Positions 37,848-49,800 of a DNA stretch of 64,000 nt are shown here, in pieces. A model generated the notes under the pieces. It was not told the origin of the DNA. It ran no database searches and saw nothing but the letters and a program-made list of their open reading frames with translations. Both the position numbers and the translations under genes were made by a program. Positions within the stretch are counted from its first letter, which is position 1, and each line of letters starts with the position of its first letter. The stretch lies in the NCBI RefSeq assembly GCF_000208865.1, contig NC_018390.1, forward strand, positions 200,798-264,797. Direction: 5' to 3'. The stretch is from Neospora caninum Liverpool. Taxonomy: Eukaryota; Apicomplexa; Conoidasida; Eucoccidiorida; Sarcocystidae.

Positions 37848-40800
37848 TCGCGTTGATCGATATTGACAAGCCTACATGTATCTACAAAGTTATATGTATA
37901 CGTACACATATATACATATATTCACATCTGCACAGATAAAAAACGGTAAACCCGAGACATACCTCTCTCTCTCTCTACATATATATATATATATATGCAT
38001 GTATGTGACTATGGGCATCTCTACAGAGAGGGGGAAATCGCAGAATTGCTGTATTTTTTTCGCAACTTTGGGCATTTCCTTTTAGCACCTTCTGCGTCGT
38101 TTGAGATAGACCGGTCGATTTGCGGCAAAGAGACGTCAACGATTGGGCCGATCGGACCAAAGAGCTCGCAAATGTCGTAACGACTCGTGTTGTAGGCGAG
38201 GCCTCCGATAAACAGCTGAAACGCCGAAACCGCATGCACAGAGTCCAAAAGATCCGCTATGAAGACAGGCAAAAACGCGGGAGTCTCCCTCTCTCCTCGG
38301 CTGTTTGGAGGCCTTCCTGGGCAACGGTGTCTCGCCCGGTCTTCCAATCTCGCTTTCCGTCCAGTCGCCTTTTCTGCTCAAGTTTCCTTCCATGTGTCTC
38401 TTTTCTTCTCTGTCTTTCACTGCTTCGTTTCTGCCTGTTTCCCCGCTGTCGCGCTCCTCTTCGTCTCTTCGTAGACGTCTCTCCTGTCTCCCTTCTGCAC
38501 ATCTCGCTCTATTCCGGCTGGCGTGCCTGTCGCTCGCTCGCTCTGCCTTGTATCTTTTTTCTGGTTTTTTCTGTCTCTCCAGCTTCTCTCTGGCCTTCTC
38601 GCACTCACTCGATTCGCGCTTTTGTTCAAGGAGCTCGGATCAAAGTCGTCTTCGAGCATGGCAATTTCTTTCCTCAACTCTCGACTGCGTCGCTGCAGGT
38701 AGTCGAGGATGCCTGTGTTGTCGATCTGCCGCAGCAAAGCAGAGAAGCGCGCATGCCGAAAGCGGCCAGGCTCCCAAAAAGAAACTCTCGCGAGTAAAAC
38801 GCATGCACAGTGCGAAAGAGACTCCACGCTCAGGAAAAAAAGGGACTAGAAATCCTGGCAGTCAAGAAACCCGCTCTTCTGCAGCAATCCTTTGGCCACA
38901 AAAACTACCGCCACATTTCGTCTGCGTCTCTATCTCCTTTCGGCCTCGCTGTCTCGCCTTCTCTCGCTTCTCGTAAGGCTCCACTTCTTGTCCTTTCTCC
39001 TCTCGATCGCCTTCTTTCTCGCTTTACTCTCTCTGCGGCGCCGCGGGTCCCTCGTCTCGTCGCCAGCATCAAAACGTCTACTTTTTCTTTCTGGATTTCT
39101 ACTTTTCTTTTGTCTCTGCTTACTTCCAGGAGATACTGACGCGTGGAGGTTCCCAGACTGATGATGTCGTTCGTCTCGATCTGGACGCCCACGTGGTCAT
39201 TTTCCAGTGCAACGCCGTTTCTGAAACACAGAGAGGGAAAAGCGACGAAATTAAGGAGAAAATAAAAAGAAAAAGAGTTTCCGTTCCCGAGATCAGCGGG
39301 GCGGGCGTGTGGGGGGGGGGGGGGGGAGAGGCTCTCGCGTTTTCTTCGGACTGCAGTCGCCACGCTCAGACTGCCCTCCTTTCTTTTCCTCTTTTTGTGC
39401 GACACTCCTGAGATTTTTGGCAGCACTTGAATCAGATTCGTTGGCGAAAAACACAAAACGTGTGAAGCGAAAAGCAAAACAGAAAAGCGAGGGAAAAAAA
39501 ATCGAAGCAAACACGGCGAACGAGAGCTCAGAACCAGAAAGAAGACGGAGAAAAGGAAAGAGGTGAGAGACAGAGAAAGAAGAGAGATCTTACTTGAACG
39601 TTTTTGCTTTGCTTTTCAAGTCAATCAACAAGATACTGCCTCCCTTGAGCACAACGAGCGCCGCATGTCGTCTCGAAATCGAAGGATTGAGCGCCACGAG
39701 ATCGTTGTCAGGCAGCTTTCCTGAACAGAGAAAAACAAACCAGCGACAACTCACAACAAAGTCTCAAAGCACGCTTCGGGCACATCCAGACGGGCGAGCA
39801 CACGGATCATTGCATGCAGATGGATATCTCCACGCAAAACTATAAACGTATATATATATATATACATATATAATTAGATGTGTTTGCATGCGTGTGTGGA
39901 ATGTTGGTGTTTTCCGCACTTTAGAAACTTTTGAGGAGAGTCTCGAGCGAACTGAACTGCAGGGCCAGCGGGAAAACACATGAGATCAGCTTACGAATAT
40001 GGCATATGCATGCACACTCTCTTCAATGTACAATATATGCATTTCTTTATGTGGAGTTAAACGTATATCTATATATTCGTGCATAGATAGATGCAGTGTC
40101 GCGGTTCACGGATCGAACTGTGGACGCATGAATGCATGCGCGAGTGCTTACCGAGTCTGTAGAAGCTCTTCCCTTTGAGGACGATTTCCGTGACTTGAGT
40201 TTCCCCTTCCTTCCTCTCCAAGAGCTTCAAAATGGGAACGGAACGTTCATCAGTCTCGATGTCGTGGCAGATAACGATCCACGCTGTACATACAGCCGGG
40301 AAAAAAATCCACCGTGCGAACGCGCCCACACTCCAAACGATGTACAAATGAATATGCATACATTAACTAGGCATTTATTTGCAGATAGATCCACATCTCT
40401 TTGCTTAAATGCATGCGGAGATGGACAGAAAAGAGGTGGACGAGACAGCTCCTCCTGCGCCTCACCGGTTGCGTACATACACCCCAACACCTCAGCGCCT
40501 CTACATAAATATACACATGCATGCGCATTTGCAAATGAAAGCGCGTATGTCTAGATGCATGGCTGGATGACTTTAAGCGACGCGGAGATTTCTTACATTC
40601 GAGTTCTGTGTCTTCATTGATGTTTGTGCGGATTTCCATGAGGATTCGTCCCAAGTGGTTTTGGCCTCGATTCCCCACTTGGCCGAAGAAACTGTCTCCG
40701 TTGTTCAGCCACACCAACTCGCGGCCGCCAGTGTTCCGCAGCTTCTCGCGGAGGTCTGTGCAAAACAAAAACACCTTGCGAAGAGACAAGCATGAACGCC

Positions 40801-42075
40801 CGGAAAACGAGACCAGGAACGAAGGGAAAGAGAAGCAAAGACAAGAGAAGGAAAGGCGCATTCCACACACAGTGCAGAAGATATGAAGTGGAAGAGGGAC
40901 AGAGCCGGAGAGGAAGAGGAGAAGAGCATGAGAGAGGGATGAAGAGAGAGAAAGAGAAAGAAAGAGACAAAGAAACAAGAGAGAAAGGAAGAGAAAGAAG
41001 AAAGAGAAGGACAGAGACAAAGAAACAAGAGAGAAAGAAGAAAGAGACAAAAAAGCAAGAGAAAGAGAAGGAAAGGGAAGAAAGAGAAAGAAGAGAGAGG
41101 AAGAAGAGAAAGAGAGAGGAGGGAAGAAGAAAGAGACCAACCTGCGTGGCGGCGGAATTTGTCGCGTTGGATATGCTCTAGCCACTTGAGTCGCAAGCGC
41201 ATCCAGTCCGGATCTTCCTAAAAGCAAATCAAGTGAGAGGGTACGCAGGAGGGAAAAACACGAACATGGTCAAGGAAAGCCGCGGCTCCAAAAGACATCT
41301 CTCCAGACCACCACGACGAATCCCCACGCCGGCAAAACGAGGACAGCAAACTAGCACGCATTTCTTTCCCCCTCTGTTTTCTGCTCCTTTCCCACTTCCA
41401 TTCCTCCTGTTCCTTTAATTTTCCCCCCTTCCTTCTCTTCCTCCTTTTTCGTTTCTTGACTCCACCAGTTGACGCAGATCTCCGGGGCGCACCGAAAAAA
41501 AAACCGGCGAAAATCGTTCTCTGTGCACTGTGCGCGACCGCCTTTTCACGCCTCCTCCCTCTCCGTTCCCTTTCTCTCTCTCTCGCGTTCTTTTTTCACT
41601 CTCCATTTGTCTGCCTCTTTCCCCCTCACGTGCGCTCCCTCTTTCCCCCCTCTACTTTCCCTTTTCCCTCTTCGCCTGTTCGCCTGTGTCAAGAGCTTTC
41701 GAGATGCCTGCTTTCGGCGCGGCGCCAGGCATGTGTTTGGCCGCTTCCTGCGTCTCTCACCTCCTTCTCCTTTGCGACTTTCTTGAGGGTTTTGATGTCC
41801 TCGATGATGCTCAGCTCGTCAACCGCTTTCGGGTACCGGGCTGCTAGCAAGGCGTGTCGCGCGGACGGGAAGAACCGTCCTTGGAAGAACACCAGGCATG
41901 GATAGTCGAGCGACAGGAACTTGTACTCGCCAGTGAACGAGTCGATTCGGGTGTACATACACCGCGCGGCGGCAGCCAGCTGCGCAGGCGTTAGGAGCAC
42001 GTGCTGATCCGCGAACGAGCCCACAGCGCCTCCCAGCACGCGGCCTGTCCCCGCAGGAGTGAACGGAGTCGTCAT
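35050..42075 (-). CDS. NADAR-FHA-RRM fusion protein with SR/RE-rich tail, 683 aa
   Basis: Eleven minus-strand exons close in phase: 42075-41761, 41217-41142, 40755-40597, 40283-40152, 39720-39594, 39220-39124, 38725-38609, 38215-38089, 37308-37202, 36723-36667 and 35787-35050 (TAA). Residues about 45-180 match the NADAR/YbiA (DUF1768) fold: YKFLSLDYPCLVFFQGRFFP, HADLREKL..TGGRELV and the closing GDSFFG...GQNHLGRILMEIR. Residues about 185-300 are an FHA domain: LNPSISRRHAALVV and later NDIISLGTSTRQYLL. A helical linker (LDYLQRRSRELRKEIAMLED) leads to an RRM at about 341-425 with RNP2 LFIGGLAYN and RNP1 RGIAFIEFA. The last exon is Arg/Glu/Ser/Lys-rich (SR-like), typical of nuclear splicing-associated proteins. 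Likely a nuclear RNA-binding protein that reads phospho-Thr via FHA and perhaps ADP-ribose via NADAR; the combined role is inferred. Confidence 0.88.
37692..37985. repeat. tandem duplication of about 155 bp in an intron
   Basis: Two near-identical copies start TTCGCGTTGATCGAT (copy 1 begins within 37696-37710, copy 2 at 37846-37860) and end in CGAGACATACCT followed by (CT)n and (TA)n. They differ by scattered substitutions (GATCTTG/GATATTG, ATCC/ATCT, AAAACC/AAACCC). It lies in the intron between RRM exons 38089 and 37308 of the NADAR-FHA-RRM gene. Confidence 0.9.
40870..41135. repeat. polypurine (GA-rich) tract, intronic
   Basis: About 260 bp almost purely of A and G with AAAGAGA/GAAGAGA units on the plus strand. 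It sits in the intron between exons 41142 and 40755 of the NADAR-FHA-RRM gene, so the transcript carries a pyrimidine tract. Long purine tracts can form triplex structures and slip during replication. Confidence 0.85.
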
Positions 42076-44204
42076 GGCGAAGGCGCTTTTTGCCGGAAAA
42101 CGACGCAGAAACGAACGAAAGACTACACAGAGGAAGGGAAAGAGGGAAACGAAAGAAGAGGAAGAAAAACGAGAGAACGAGAGAAGAGAAGGAAAACAAA
42201 TGAGAGGAGAGACAACACAGAGGCGAGGACGAGAACGCCGAGGGGGAAGCGGCGTTGTTGAGAGCTTCCAAAGAGGATAACGCGGCCGCCGAGACAGGTA
42301 GAAGGACAACTGGGAGTAGAGGGACAAAGAACCCAGATGGGGGCAGAAAAAGACGAAAAGGGAGAAACTGTGGATGAGCCGTCAAGTCTTCTAAGGGCGA
42401 AAAAACAAAAAAGAAGTGCAGGAAGACCTGCTTGCAGGGATATCTCGAGAGGCGTCGCAGATGGCAGTTGCCGTATCCATCGCGCTCTCTTCGCTTTCTC
42501 CTTGCATGCTGAGTTTTTCTCCTTCCCTCAGCTTTCGTGTTTCGTGCTTCACTCCCTCGGCAAGGGAAGAAGAGAAAGCGAGTGTTCGCATTTACTGGGA
42601 CAGGCTCGGCGGTCCGCGCGGTTAGATGCAGCGGCAACGAGGGCCATCGAACGAGACATCAACAGACACACTTGGGATGTACGGACAGTGTTGAAAGCGT
42701 AAGCACCGAGTGCAAATTCCTGGGCGAAACCTTCGGGTGTCGAATCCGCCAGAGGCGAGCGCGCACCTCAAAACCTCGAAGCGAAAGATCAGTTCGATCC
42801 AGCTGTGTGACAAGGAAAAAAATCTGTAGATCAGAGGCGACAGCGCTATTACGTGTCTTTCCAGGCCGCATGCCTCTCTGTGCAAAGGTATTTTATACGC
42901 AGATGCATGCGAGTATCAACTGAGATGCACAGATGGACAAAATTAATCCTTGTACACGACAACTCCTCTGTAGCGTTTGCTTTGGCCACAGACGCGCACA
43001 GAAAAAGCGGCACTGCGGCACGACTGTGCCTCAAATGAAAAATTGATACAAAGGGAAGTCCGTTTTTGCGATGCATGCCAAGCGCACCGTCCACGAGAAT
43101 CGGGACGCGAGAAAGAAAAGAAAAGGAGAAGAAACAAGGAACAGAAGGAAAGAAAAGACCGACAGCAGAGAGCCTGGAGCGGGAGAGGGCCCAGCGAGCC
43201 TCCAGCGTTTCGCCTCGCGAGGGAGCGCGCGAGAACGAGGCAACTTCTTAAACGAAGTGAGCAAGATGAACAAGCAAGAAAAGGAAAAGGGGAAGGCTGC
43301 GAGAGAGGGAAAGAGAAACCGAGAACGTTGGAGTCGCTCTCTAGATTTCGGCGAAACAACGTGCATGCAGTGCGAGTCCTGTTTTTCCCGGCGCACTGTC
43401 GCGACTCAGGGGTACGTACACCCGACACCGGGACGAAGGTGGATCTGTCTGTGCGAGAAACGCGAGCTTTTATGGAGGAGATCGGCGCTTCTCTTTTTGC
43501 TTTCTATGAAAGTAGATAGGTTAAAAACGGGAACGAAGGAACACGACACAGTACGCGTAGAAGGATGTCCTCGCCCCTCCCACGACAGGGACTAGCGACG
43601 ACCTTTCACGTCACACTGTCTCAGACGACGGGTGTTTTCACTTTCAGTCTGTTTCTTCACCCTCGATTCACATAGCCTAGATGCTGCAGGCTCTTGAGAT
43701 CAAACGCTTTTCGCTGTCTCAAGCAGTTCAGGTCCGAACCACAAAGGCTGACTTGTCTGTGAAGCGCTGCCGATGAAGACTCGCGCCGGATGTTTCATGT
43801 CACTCTCGCGGGCGCAAACTCAGAAGGCGATTTTTATTTGCGCGTGAATCGAAAAAAAAATGCCGTCAGTCGACTTCTGTGTGGCTCTTCTCTCTCTCGA
43901 GGCCTCGAGTGTGTCAAGCGTTCAGCGTTTCACCTATGAGACACAAGCTCGGATTGCGGGTGCCGGTTGCGGGGAAGGCTGCCGAGAGAAAGACAGGAAA
44001 CGTGAAGATCGAATTCTCACCAAAATACAAAGCAAACCGACGCAGCCATGCTTTGAACGCCGTCCAGGGTTCTGCACCAACTGGTGTTTCTCGCGGGATA
44101 CTCCTCTTCTCAAGACACTACGGACACGTGCAAATCTATACCGACTTCCAGAGATTCTGCCGTGACCACACGCGCACACACCGAGGAGAGAATAATGTCC
44201 TCTC

Positions 44205-44242
<38 letters not shown>

Positions 44243-44619
44243 TTGTATGTGCGTGTATGTTTAGAAGCATATATACGCGTATGTTTAGACATTTGAATGC
44301 CTGCCGCGGTTTCGATGTTTGTTTCAATAGCAAATGCTTGTCGCTCTCCAGGTTCGCGATCATGTTTTTCGTGATCTCTCGTGATGAGCGTACAAGAACG
44401 CCCCGATGCGCCCTAATATCCAAAGAAGTGCACGTGGCTACGTGGCTGCTTTTTGAGTGCATGTACACCTAAAGCCCCAGACTCTCTGTGGGCGGCGACG
44501 CTCTATCACCCCTGTGTGCGCTCTCATTTCTAACTGAATCTCGTTCAACAACAAGGAAGTAGTGCGCTGACATGGAGGTGTTGAAACACTCCGAGGGTCA
44601 GACCTTCCAATATCATCTG
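42076..44619. promoter_or_regulatory. upstream region of the NADAR-FHA-RRM gene with TGCATGC motifs
   Basis: No confident exon was found. TGCATGC occurs at 42904-42910, 43072-43078 and 43362-43368, and a GGTACGTACACC motif at 43410-43421. An ATG at about 43859 opens 101 codons without splice support. A TA/GA array lies at 44205-44241. Promoter function is inferred from position and motif only. Confidence 0.35.
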
Positions 44620-45475
44620 ACCCGTTATTCCCGGCGTCTCAGGATCGCCCTCAGGAGAGAAGAGCCGAGTAGGTACAAAAACCGTACAAGTTGTTTAATG
44701 ATGTCCACATGTTCACTGAACTTCACACTTATCTATTTTAGACGCGAAATTCCCGGCTGAGCATCCCGTTGCTTAGAAACGACCTGATGATTTGGTGCAC
44801 GTCCTGTAGCCCCTGCTAAGTGGTTCTGGGGCAAAGAACCAGGAAAATCTGTCGCGGAAGAAAACCCAAAACGATGCCGACTTACCCAGTGCAAACATAT
44901 CCACGTAGGCGTTTGCATCTGTTTTTGTTTTTATTTCAACGAGCATGATGTGAAAGAGCTTGCCATGCTGGATCGCTTCATCTCGCTCTGATGGAACTGA
45001 AGAGCGTAAAATAAACAACTATGGAAGAACCACACACGTTGCTCCATCGTCCATAAACCTATTCGCATCTGATATGCTTTACAAAATATATGCATACATA
45101 TATGTGCTTATTTGTATGTGTACATTATATACCTACAGATGATTGCTGTAGAACTACATATATATATATATTCATACGGTACACGTAGGTATGTATGCTG
45201 TATACGTGTCTTGATATATAGATGCTGTATACGTGTAAAGATAAGCTATCAATACGTATTTATGCGAAGCTCGTGCATGGACAGATACAGCTCTTTACAT
45301 TTACAGCGGCGGTGTGTCCTGGGAAGATTTTGCGATATTTGGAGTCGCTGGTTTTTCCAGGAATGAGGAAGACAAGCGAGTGAAGAGACACAACCTCCTC
45401 CGCATGCGAATACTTTTGAAGAGAGGCCGCCGCAATCTTTGATCTTTTAGATTTCGGCTTATTTGCCAAAACAGC
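44620..45475 (-). CDS. fragments of an unresolved small gene
   Basis: A minus-strand exon from 45475 after a cag acceptor encodes KPKSKRSKIAAASLQKYSHA and GKTSDSKYRKIFPGHTAAV, ending at a gtaaag donor near 45311. A second, about 45001-44890, encodes DEAIQHGKLFHIMLVEIKTK and TDANAYVDMFAL with a gtaagt donor; a third at about 44830-44788 follows. Protein-like composition and good splice sites suggest a real gene, but the first junction does not match in phase, so an exon is missing or misread. No family was recognised. Upstream exons could lie in 45.5-46.5 kb, which is pyrimidine/purine repeat. Confidence 0.35.
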
Positions 45476-46814
45476 CTGAACCCCCGTTAGATGTGAAGGG
45501 AGGAGGAAAAGTGTTTGCGGACGAGAAGGGAGGGGAAAACGGAAATACAGAGACGGGGAGCGACACTTTCCTTCGCAAAAAAGTTTGCCGAACGCTTGGA
45601 TAGAGGTTCTTTCTCTTTGCTGCTCCAGCAGGGAGAGGGAGAGAGACGGCGCGAAAGAAACAGGCAACAGAGAGGAAGACGCGAGGAAAAAGAGAAGACA
45701 AGAGAGAGGGCGAAAGAGACATCCAGAGAAGAGGAAAGAGAAGAGGAGAAAAGGGAAAGGGGGAGAGAGAGAGAAACGAAGAGAAAACACAGAAAGAAGG
45801 GAGACGGAGAGAAATGAAGAAATGAGAGGAGAGAAAGGACGGCGAGGAGACAGCGAGAGTATCGCACATGGTTGCGCGGCGTCAGCTATCAACGCTTGCA
45901 CACTTTTTTCTCGGCGATGCTTCTTTGCTCTTGCGCTTTTCTCCTTTTCATTTCTTCCTCCTTCCTTTTCCCTCACTTCTTTTCTCCTTGCTGTCGACCG
46001 CTCTTCTTCTCTCCTTCTCTTTCTTCCGTCTTTCTCTGTCTTTCTCCCTCTTTCTCTTCGCCGTCGCTGTTCTACCGCACCGCGTGTCTCCGACTGCAGA
46101 CGAGCTATGCGCGGTTTTTTGATCTTACTTCCTCTCTCATTCCTTCCAAGTGTTTGATTCTTTTTGAGTTTCCAAACTTGAGAGAGAAAATCGCCTTTGC
46201 CGTTGCACGTGGTCGCCTCAAGGCTGCCAGGCCGCCTCTGGAGCGCACTGCAGCTTTATACAGTCGTTCCTGCAGCGTTTCCTCTCGCGCGTTTCTTCTC
46301 GTTTTCTCTAGATTTTTCTCTTATGTTCTCATTCGTCGCGTTGGGTCGGGCCCTCTCGAGCCTCGTTCGTTCGTCTGTCGAGAAGACTCGCGTTTTCCCG
46401 AGCTCCTCGCACAAAGGACAAGACACAATTCTCCCGCAGGATGGCATAGAGATCGAAAGAACGTGCGCGTCTTTTCTTCTCTTAAGACCAGGATAAAAAC
46501 CTTCGTCTCTCGCCTTCGCCTTTCACTTCTCCTTCCTTCTTTCGCCCCTGGTCTTTTCTTCTTTGAGACTGTCTTCGTTTCTCCTCTTCTCTCCACTGTG
46601 TTTTTCTCTTGTTCTTCTCTTCCTGCGCGTCCGTGCTCGCGCTCCCCCCCCCCCCCCTTCTCTTCCCTGACACCCGTGAGCGCGTCTTCGTCTTTCTTCT
46701 TTGTCTTTCCAGTTTTTCTTGCTCGACTCCACACCTTCGTGGGGGGAGACCGAGGATCTCCAGTCTTCTGGTTCGCGGCTCTCGCGTTTTTCCTCTCCTT
46801 CCTCTCCCAGCAAC
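45476..46814. other. upstream region of ribophorin II, purine/pyrimidine-rich
   Basis: 45,600-45,840 is GA-rich on the plus strand and 45,900-46,720 is CT-rich, with a C-run near 46646-46658. No convincing coding exon; long open frames here are low-complexity Ser/Phe/Leu translations. This should contain the 5' UTR and promoter of the ribophorin II gene. Confidence 0.55.
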
Positions 46815-49800
46815 ATGTCTTCCTCTCGAGGCTTCTCGAGGCGTCTTCGCCTCGTCGGCCTGTCTCTCCTCCTCCTCGTTTCCTTCGCTGCTCGGCTGCC
46901 GCAGTCGCCCTCTCCTTCCTTCTCTTCTTTCTCCTCATTCTTCACACATGTCGTTTCTCTCCCTTCGGCGTCTCTTCCGTTTGCGTTCCTTCCCCTTTCT
47001 GCTCCGTGCCTGTCCTCTGGGTTTTGGGGACTGCGAGGCACGGAGGCTTCGAAACCTCCCTTTCCTCTGGCCATCGAGGCTGGTGAGACGGGGAAGAGAT
47101 ATCAGCGTCAAATCCAGGTTGCGTCTTTCCTCACAGACGAGGATTTTCGGCGTCTCTTTCAGCTGACGCAGGCGTTCGAGGTAAGCGCGCCGGTGCGATC
47201 CGCTGCAAGCAACACAAGTGGAATCGGGTCTCTGGAAATGTGTCTCCCCCCTTTTTTTGCCTTGCCGCCTTGGTCTTCCCCTCGTCAGCCGATCGACCTT
47301 TTCCCCCAGTCTCCATCTCAGGCGTTTCTTTTGTCTTTCAAACTTCTCTGATTTTCCCTCGGCCTCCGCCTTCTCTCACCCTCGCACACGCCCAGACTTG
47401 GTTCTTTCCCGCCTCCCTCTCCCCTCTCCCCTCTCGCCTCTCCATCTGCGCCGCTTCCTCGCGTTTCTTTTTCTCTCGCAGGCTTCGACTCTCCCTAGCG
47501 AATTGTCGGCCTTCGTCGCACTTCGCTTCTTCTCTCCCTCCTTCGTTCCCCCTGCGTTCGCGTCTTCGCCGACTATGCCTCGCCCTCTCGTCAATGTTCT
47601 CTGCCAGCGAGTCCAATCGCTCCTCGTCTCTGTCGTTTCTGCGGCGTCTCCTCTTTCTCCGCTTGCCTCACCTCCTCTTGCTTCTCGTGCTTCTCCTTCT
47701 CCGCTACCTGGCGAAGCGGCTCCCTTGTTGACCGTGGCGCATTTGCTGCAGGCGCGGAGACTGATGAAATGCGATTTCAAAATTCCTCGCGTAAGAACAT
47801 CGAAGGCCGCCACGTTGAGGCGAACTCGCGGATCCTAAATCACACGGCTTTTCTCCTGTCCCCAAGAGGGAAGGGACGGCCGACTGCGTGTGTTTCGTCC
47901 CTTCTCGCGTCGCTGGTTTCGTCCCCCGACTCGAACTATCCGTGAAAAAGAGGACGGAGTTGACGCGCGAGAGAGGGACGTTCAAACGCCCACAGGGGAC
48001 ATGCCCGACAAAGAAAATCAACAGAAAGAAACAGACGCACCACCCCGTGTCCCTAGGTGTCTACCGCTTTGTCTGCTGGCCATCGCCCTTTTCAAGCGTA
48101 AAACGCGACTCTCGCAGAAACGTTTGCATGTCGCCGGGGAGGCCACGCAAACAGGAAGTCCACGCTTCAGAGCTCCCCACTTTGCGTTCGTCCGCCGTCA
48201 CCTGCGGAGCCGCCAGTGGCAACCAAAACTGCGACTTGCACGAAGACGAAAAACCGGAAAACTCCCAGGCTTTCTGCCGACTGTATACGACGAGGGACTG
48301 TTTCAGATCTTGCGTGCACCCAAGTTGACTCCCGTCGTGAGATACAAAAACAGTTTCCTTTCGTGAACGCCTCTCCACAGAAGGGAGGCCGTGTGCGCGA
48401 GGTTGTGCGCCGCGAGAAGCGCGAACACCCGCGAACTGTTGGGGAACCGCCAGACGGCGCGGCCGATTTTTATCGGAAAACCCATCTCTCTTGCGTGTTG
48501 CTCGACACAGGGAGTCTCTGCGCGCCTCGCCGACGCCCTCGTCGCGCCCGCGCCCTCAGGCAAATCGAAGGAAGAACGCGAGGCGCAGATGAGGAGTTGG
48601 GTGGCTGCTCTGCTCAGCATTGCCGAAGTCGAGGAAGCCGACGAAACGGAAGAGCATCCGGAAGCGTCTCAGGAGATACCTGTCTCTTCGTTCCTGAAGA
48701 CGAAGATGAAAAACGTGCAGTATCTGGACCTTGCGCAGGCTCTCCTGTCTTCTCTCGAGCGACTTCGCAAAGAGACGGGTAGGGACCGGGCCAGTTGGAC
48801 GCCGAGCAACCTCTTGTCTGTGTCGCCCCGGAAGAATCTCGTATTCCATGCGACTCCTTTTGCACTGCTTCTCCCGAGCTTCTCATGCGCCTCGCTTTCT
48901 TGTGACATCCGCGCGGCCTCACTGCTCCGTTTTCTCTCAAGTTTGCTCCCGCTTCGGAAAACTGCTCTCGAACTGTCGTCTCTCCCGTTCCCGCCCGCTG
49001 TCTGTCTCTATCTCGCATTAGCTCTATCTCTCGCTCAACGTCTCTCTATCCCTGTCTCTGATGAGCTTTCTCTGCCTTTGTCTTCAGCTCAGAACAAGCG
49101 CCCCTCTGTGTCGGATGCCTGGGGGAAGGAAAGTCGCGAGGAGGCTCTGCGTCACCTTCGCGCCTCAGCTGTCCTTGCGGTGTCGAGGAGTTTCTTGCCC
49201 CTGTTGCGATCGCCTGCGACGACGCGGAACTCCACGTTTCTGCAGAGTGTGAAGAGAGGCCTGGCGCTGTTGGAAAGCGAGCTGAGCGCGGTAGTGCACC
49301 TGGAGGGAGAGGAGACAGAGCGAAGCGCGAAAGAAATCGACTCAGAAGACAGGACAGCCGAGGAGCGAGACGCTCTGCGCCTCGGGCTGCTTATGCAGGC
49401 CTACTTCAAGTAAGCCCGAAGGTGGAGCGAGAAGCGAGCCTTCCACCCCGTGATGCCGCTGTGTCGATCTTCAAATGAAAACAGAGATGCAGCCAAACTG
49501 GAAGAAAGGACACAAATCAATACACTTCAACAGCTGCACGTGTGTGTACGGAGACACCCAGGAAATGTAGTGGAGGAAATGCGGCCGCGCAACGAACCAC
49601 GGAGAAGAGAAAAAGACGTGCCAGGGAGGCACTCTGTGTACAGCGCATGCATCTCAGTCATTGATGCTTCTCGCGCCCAAACACGTTCGACTCCCATAAA
49701 GTGTGGCTATCTATGCTCTCTCTTTACAAAAACGCGTATACACACAGCGTCTTACACATCCACTCTATTATATACACATACATAGGTGTGTATATGCATC

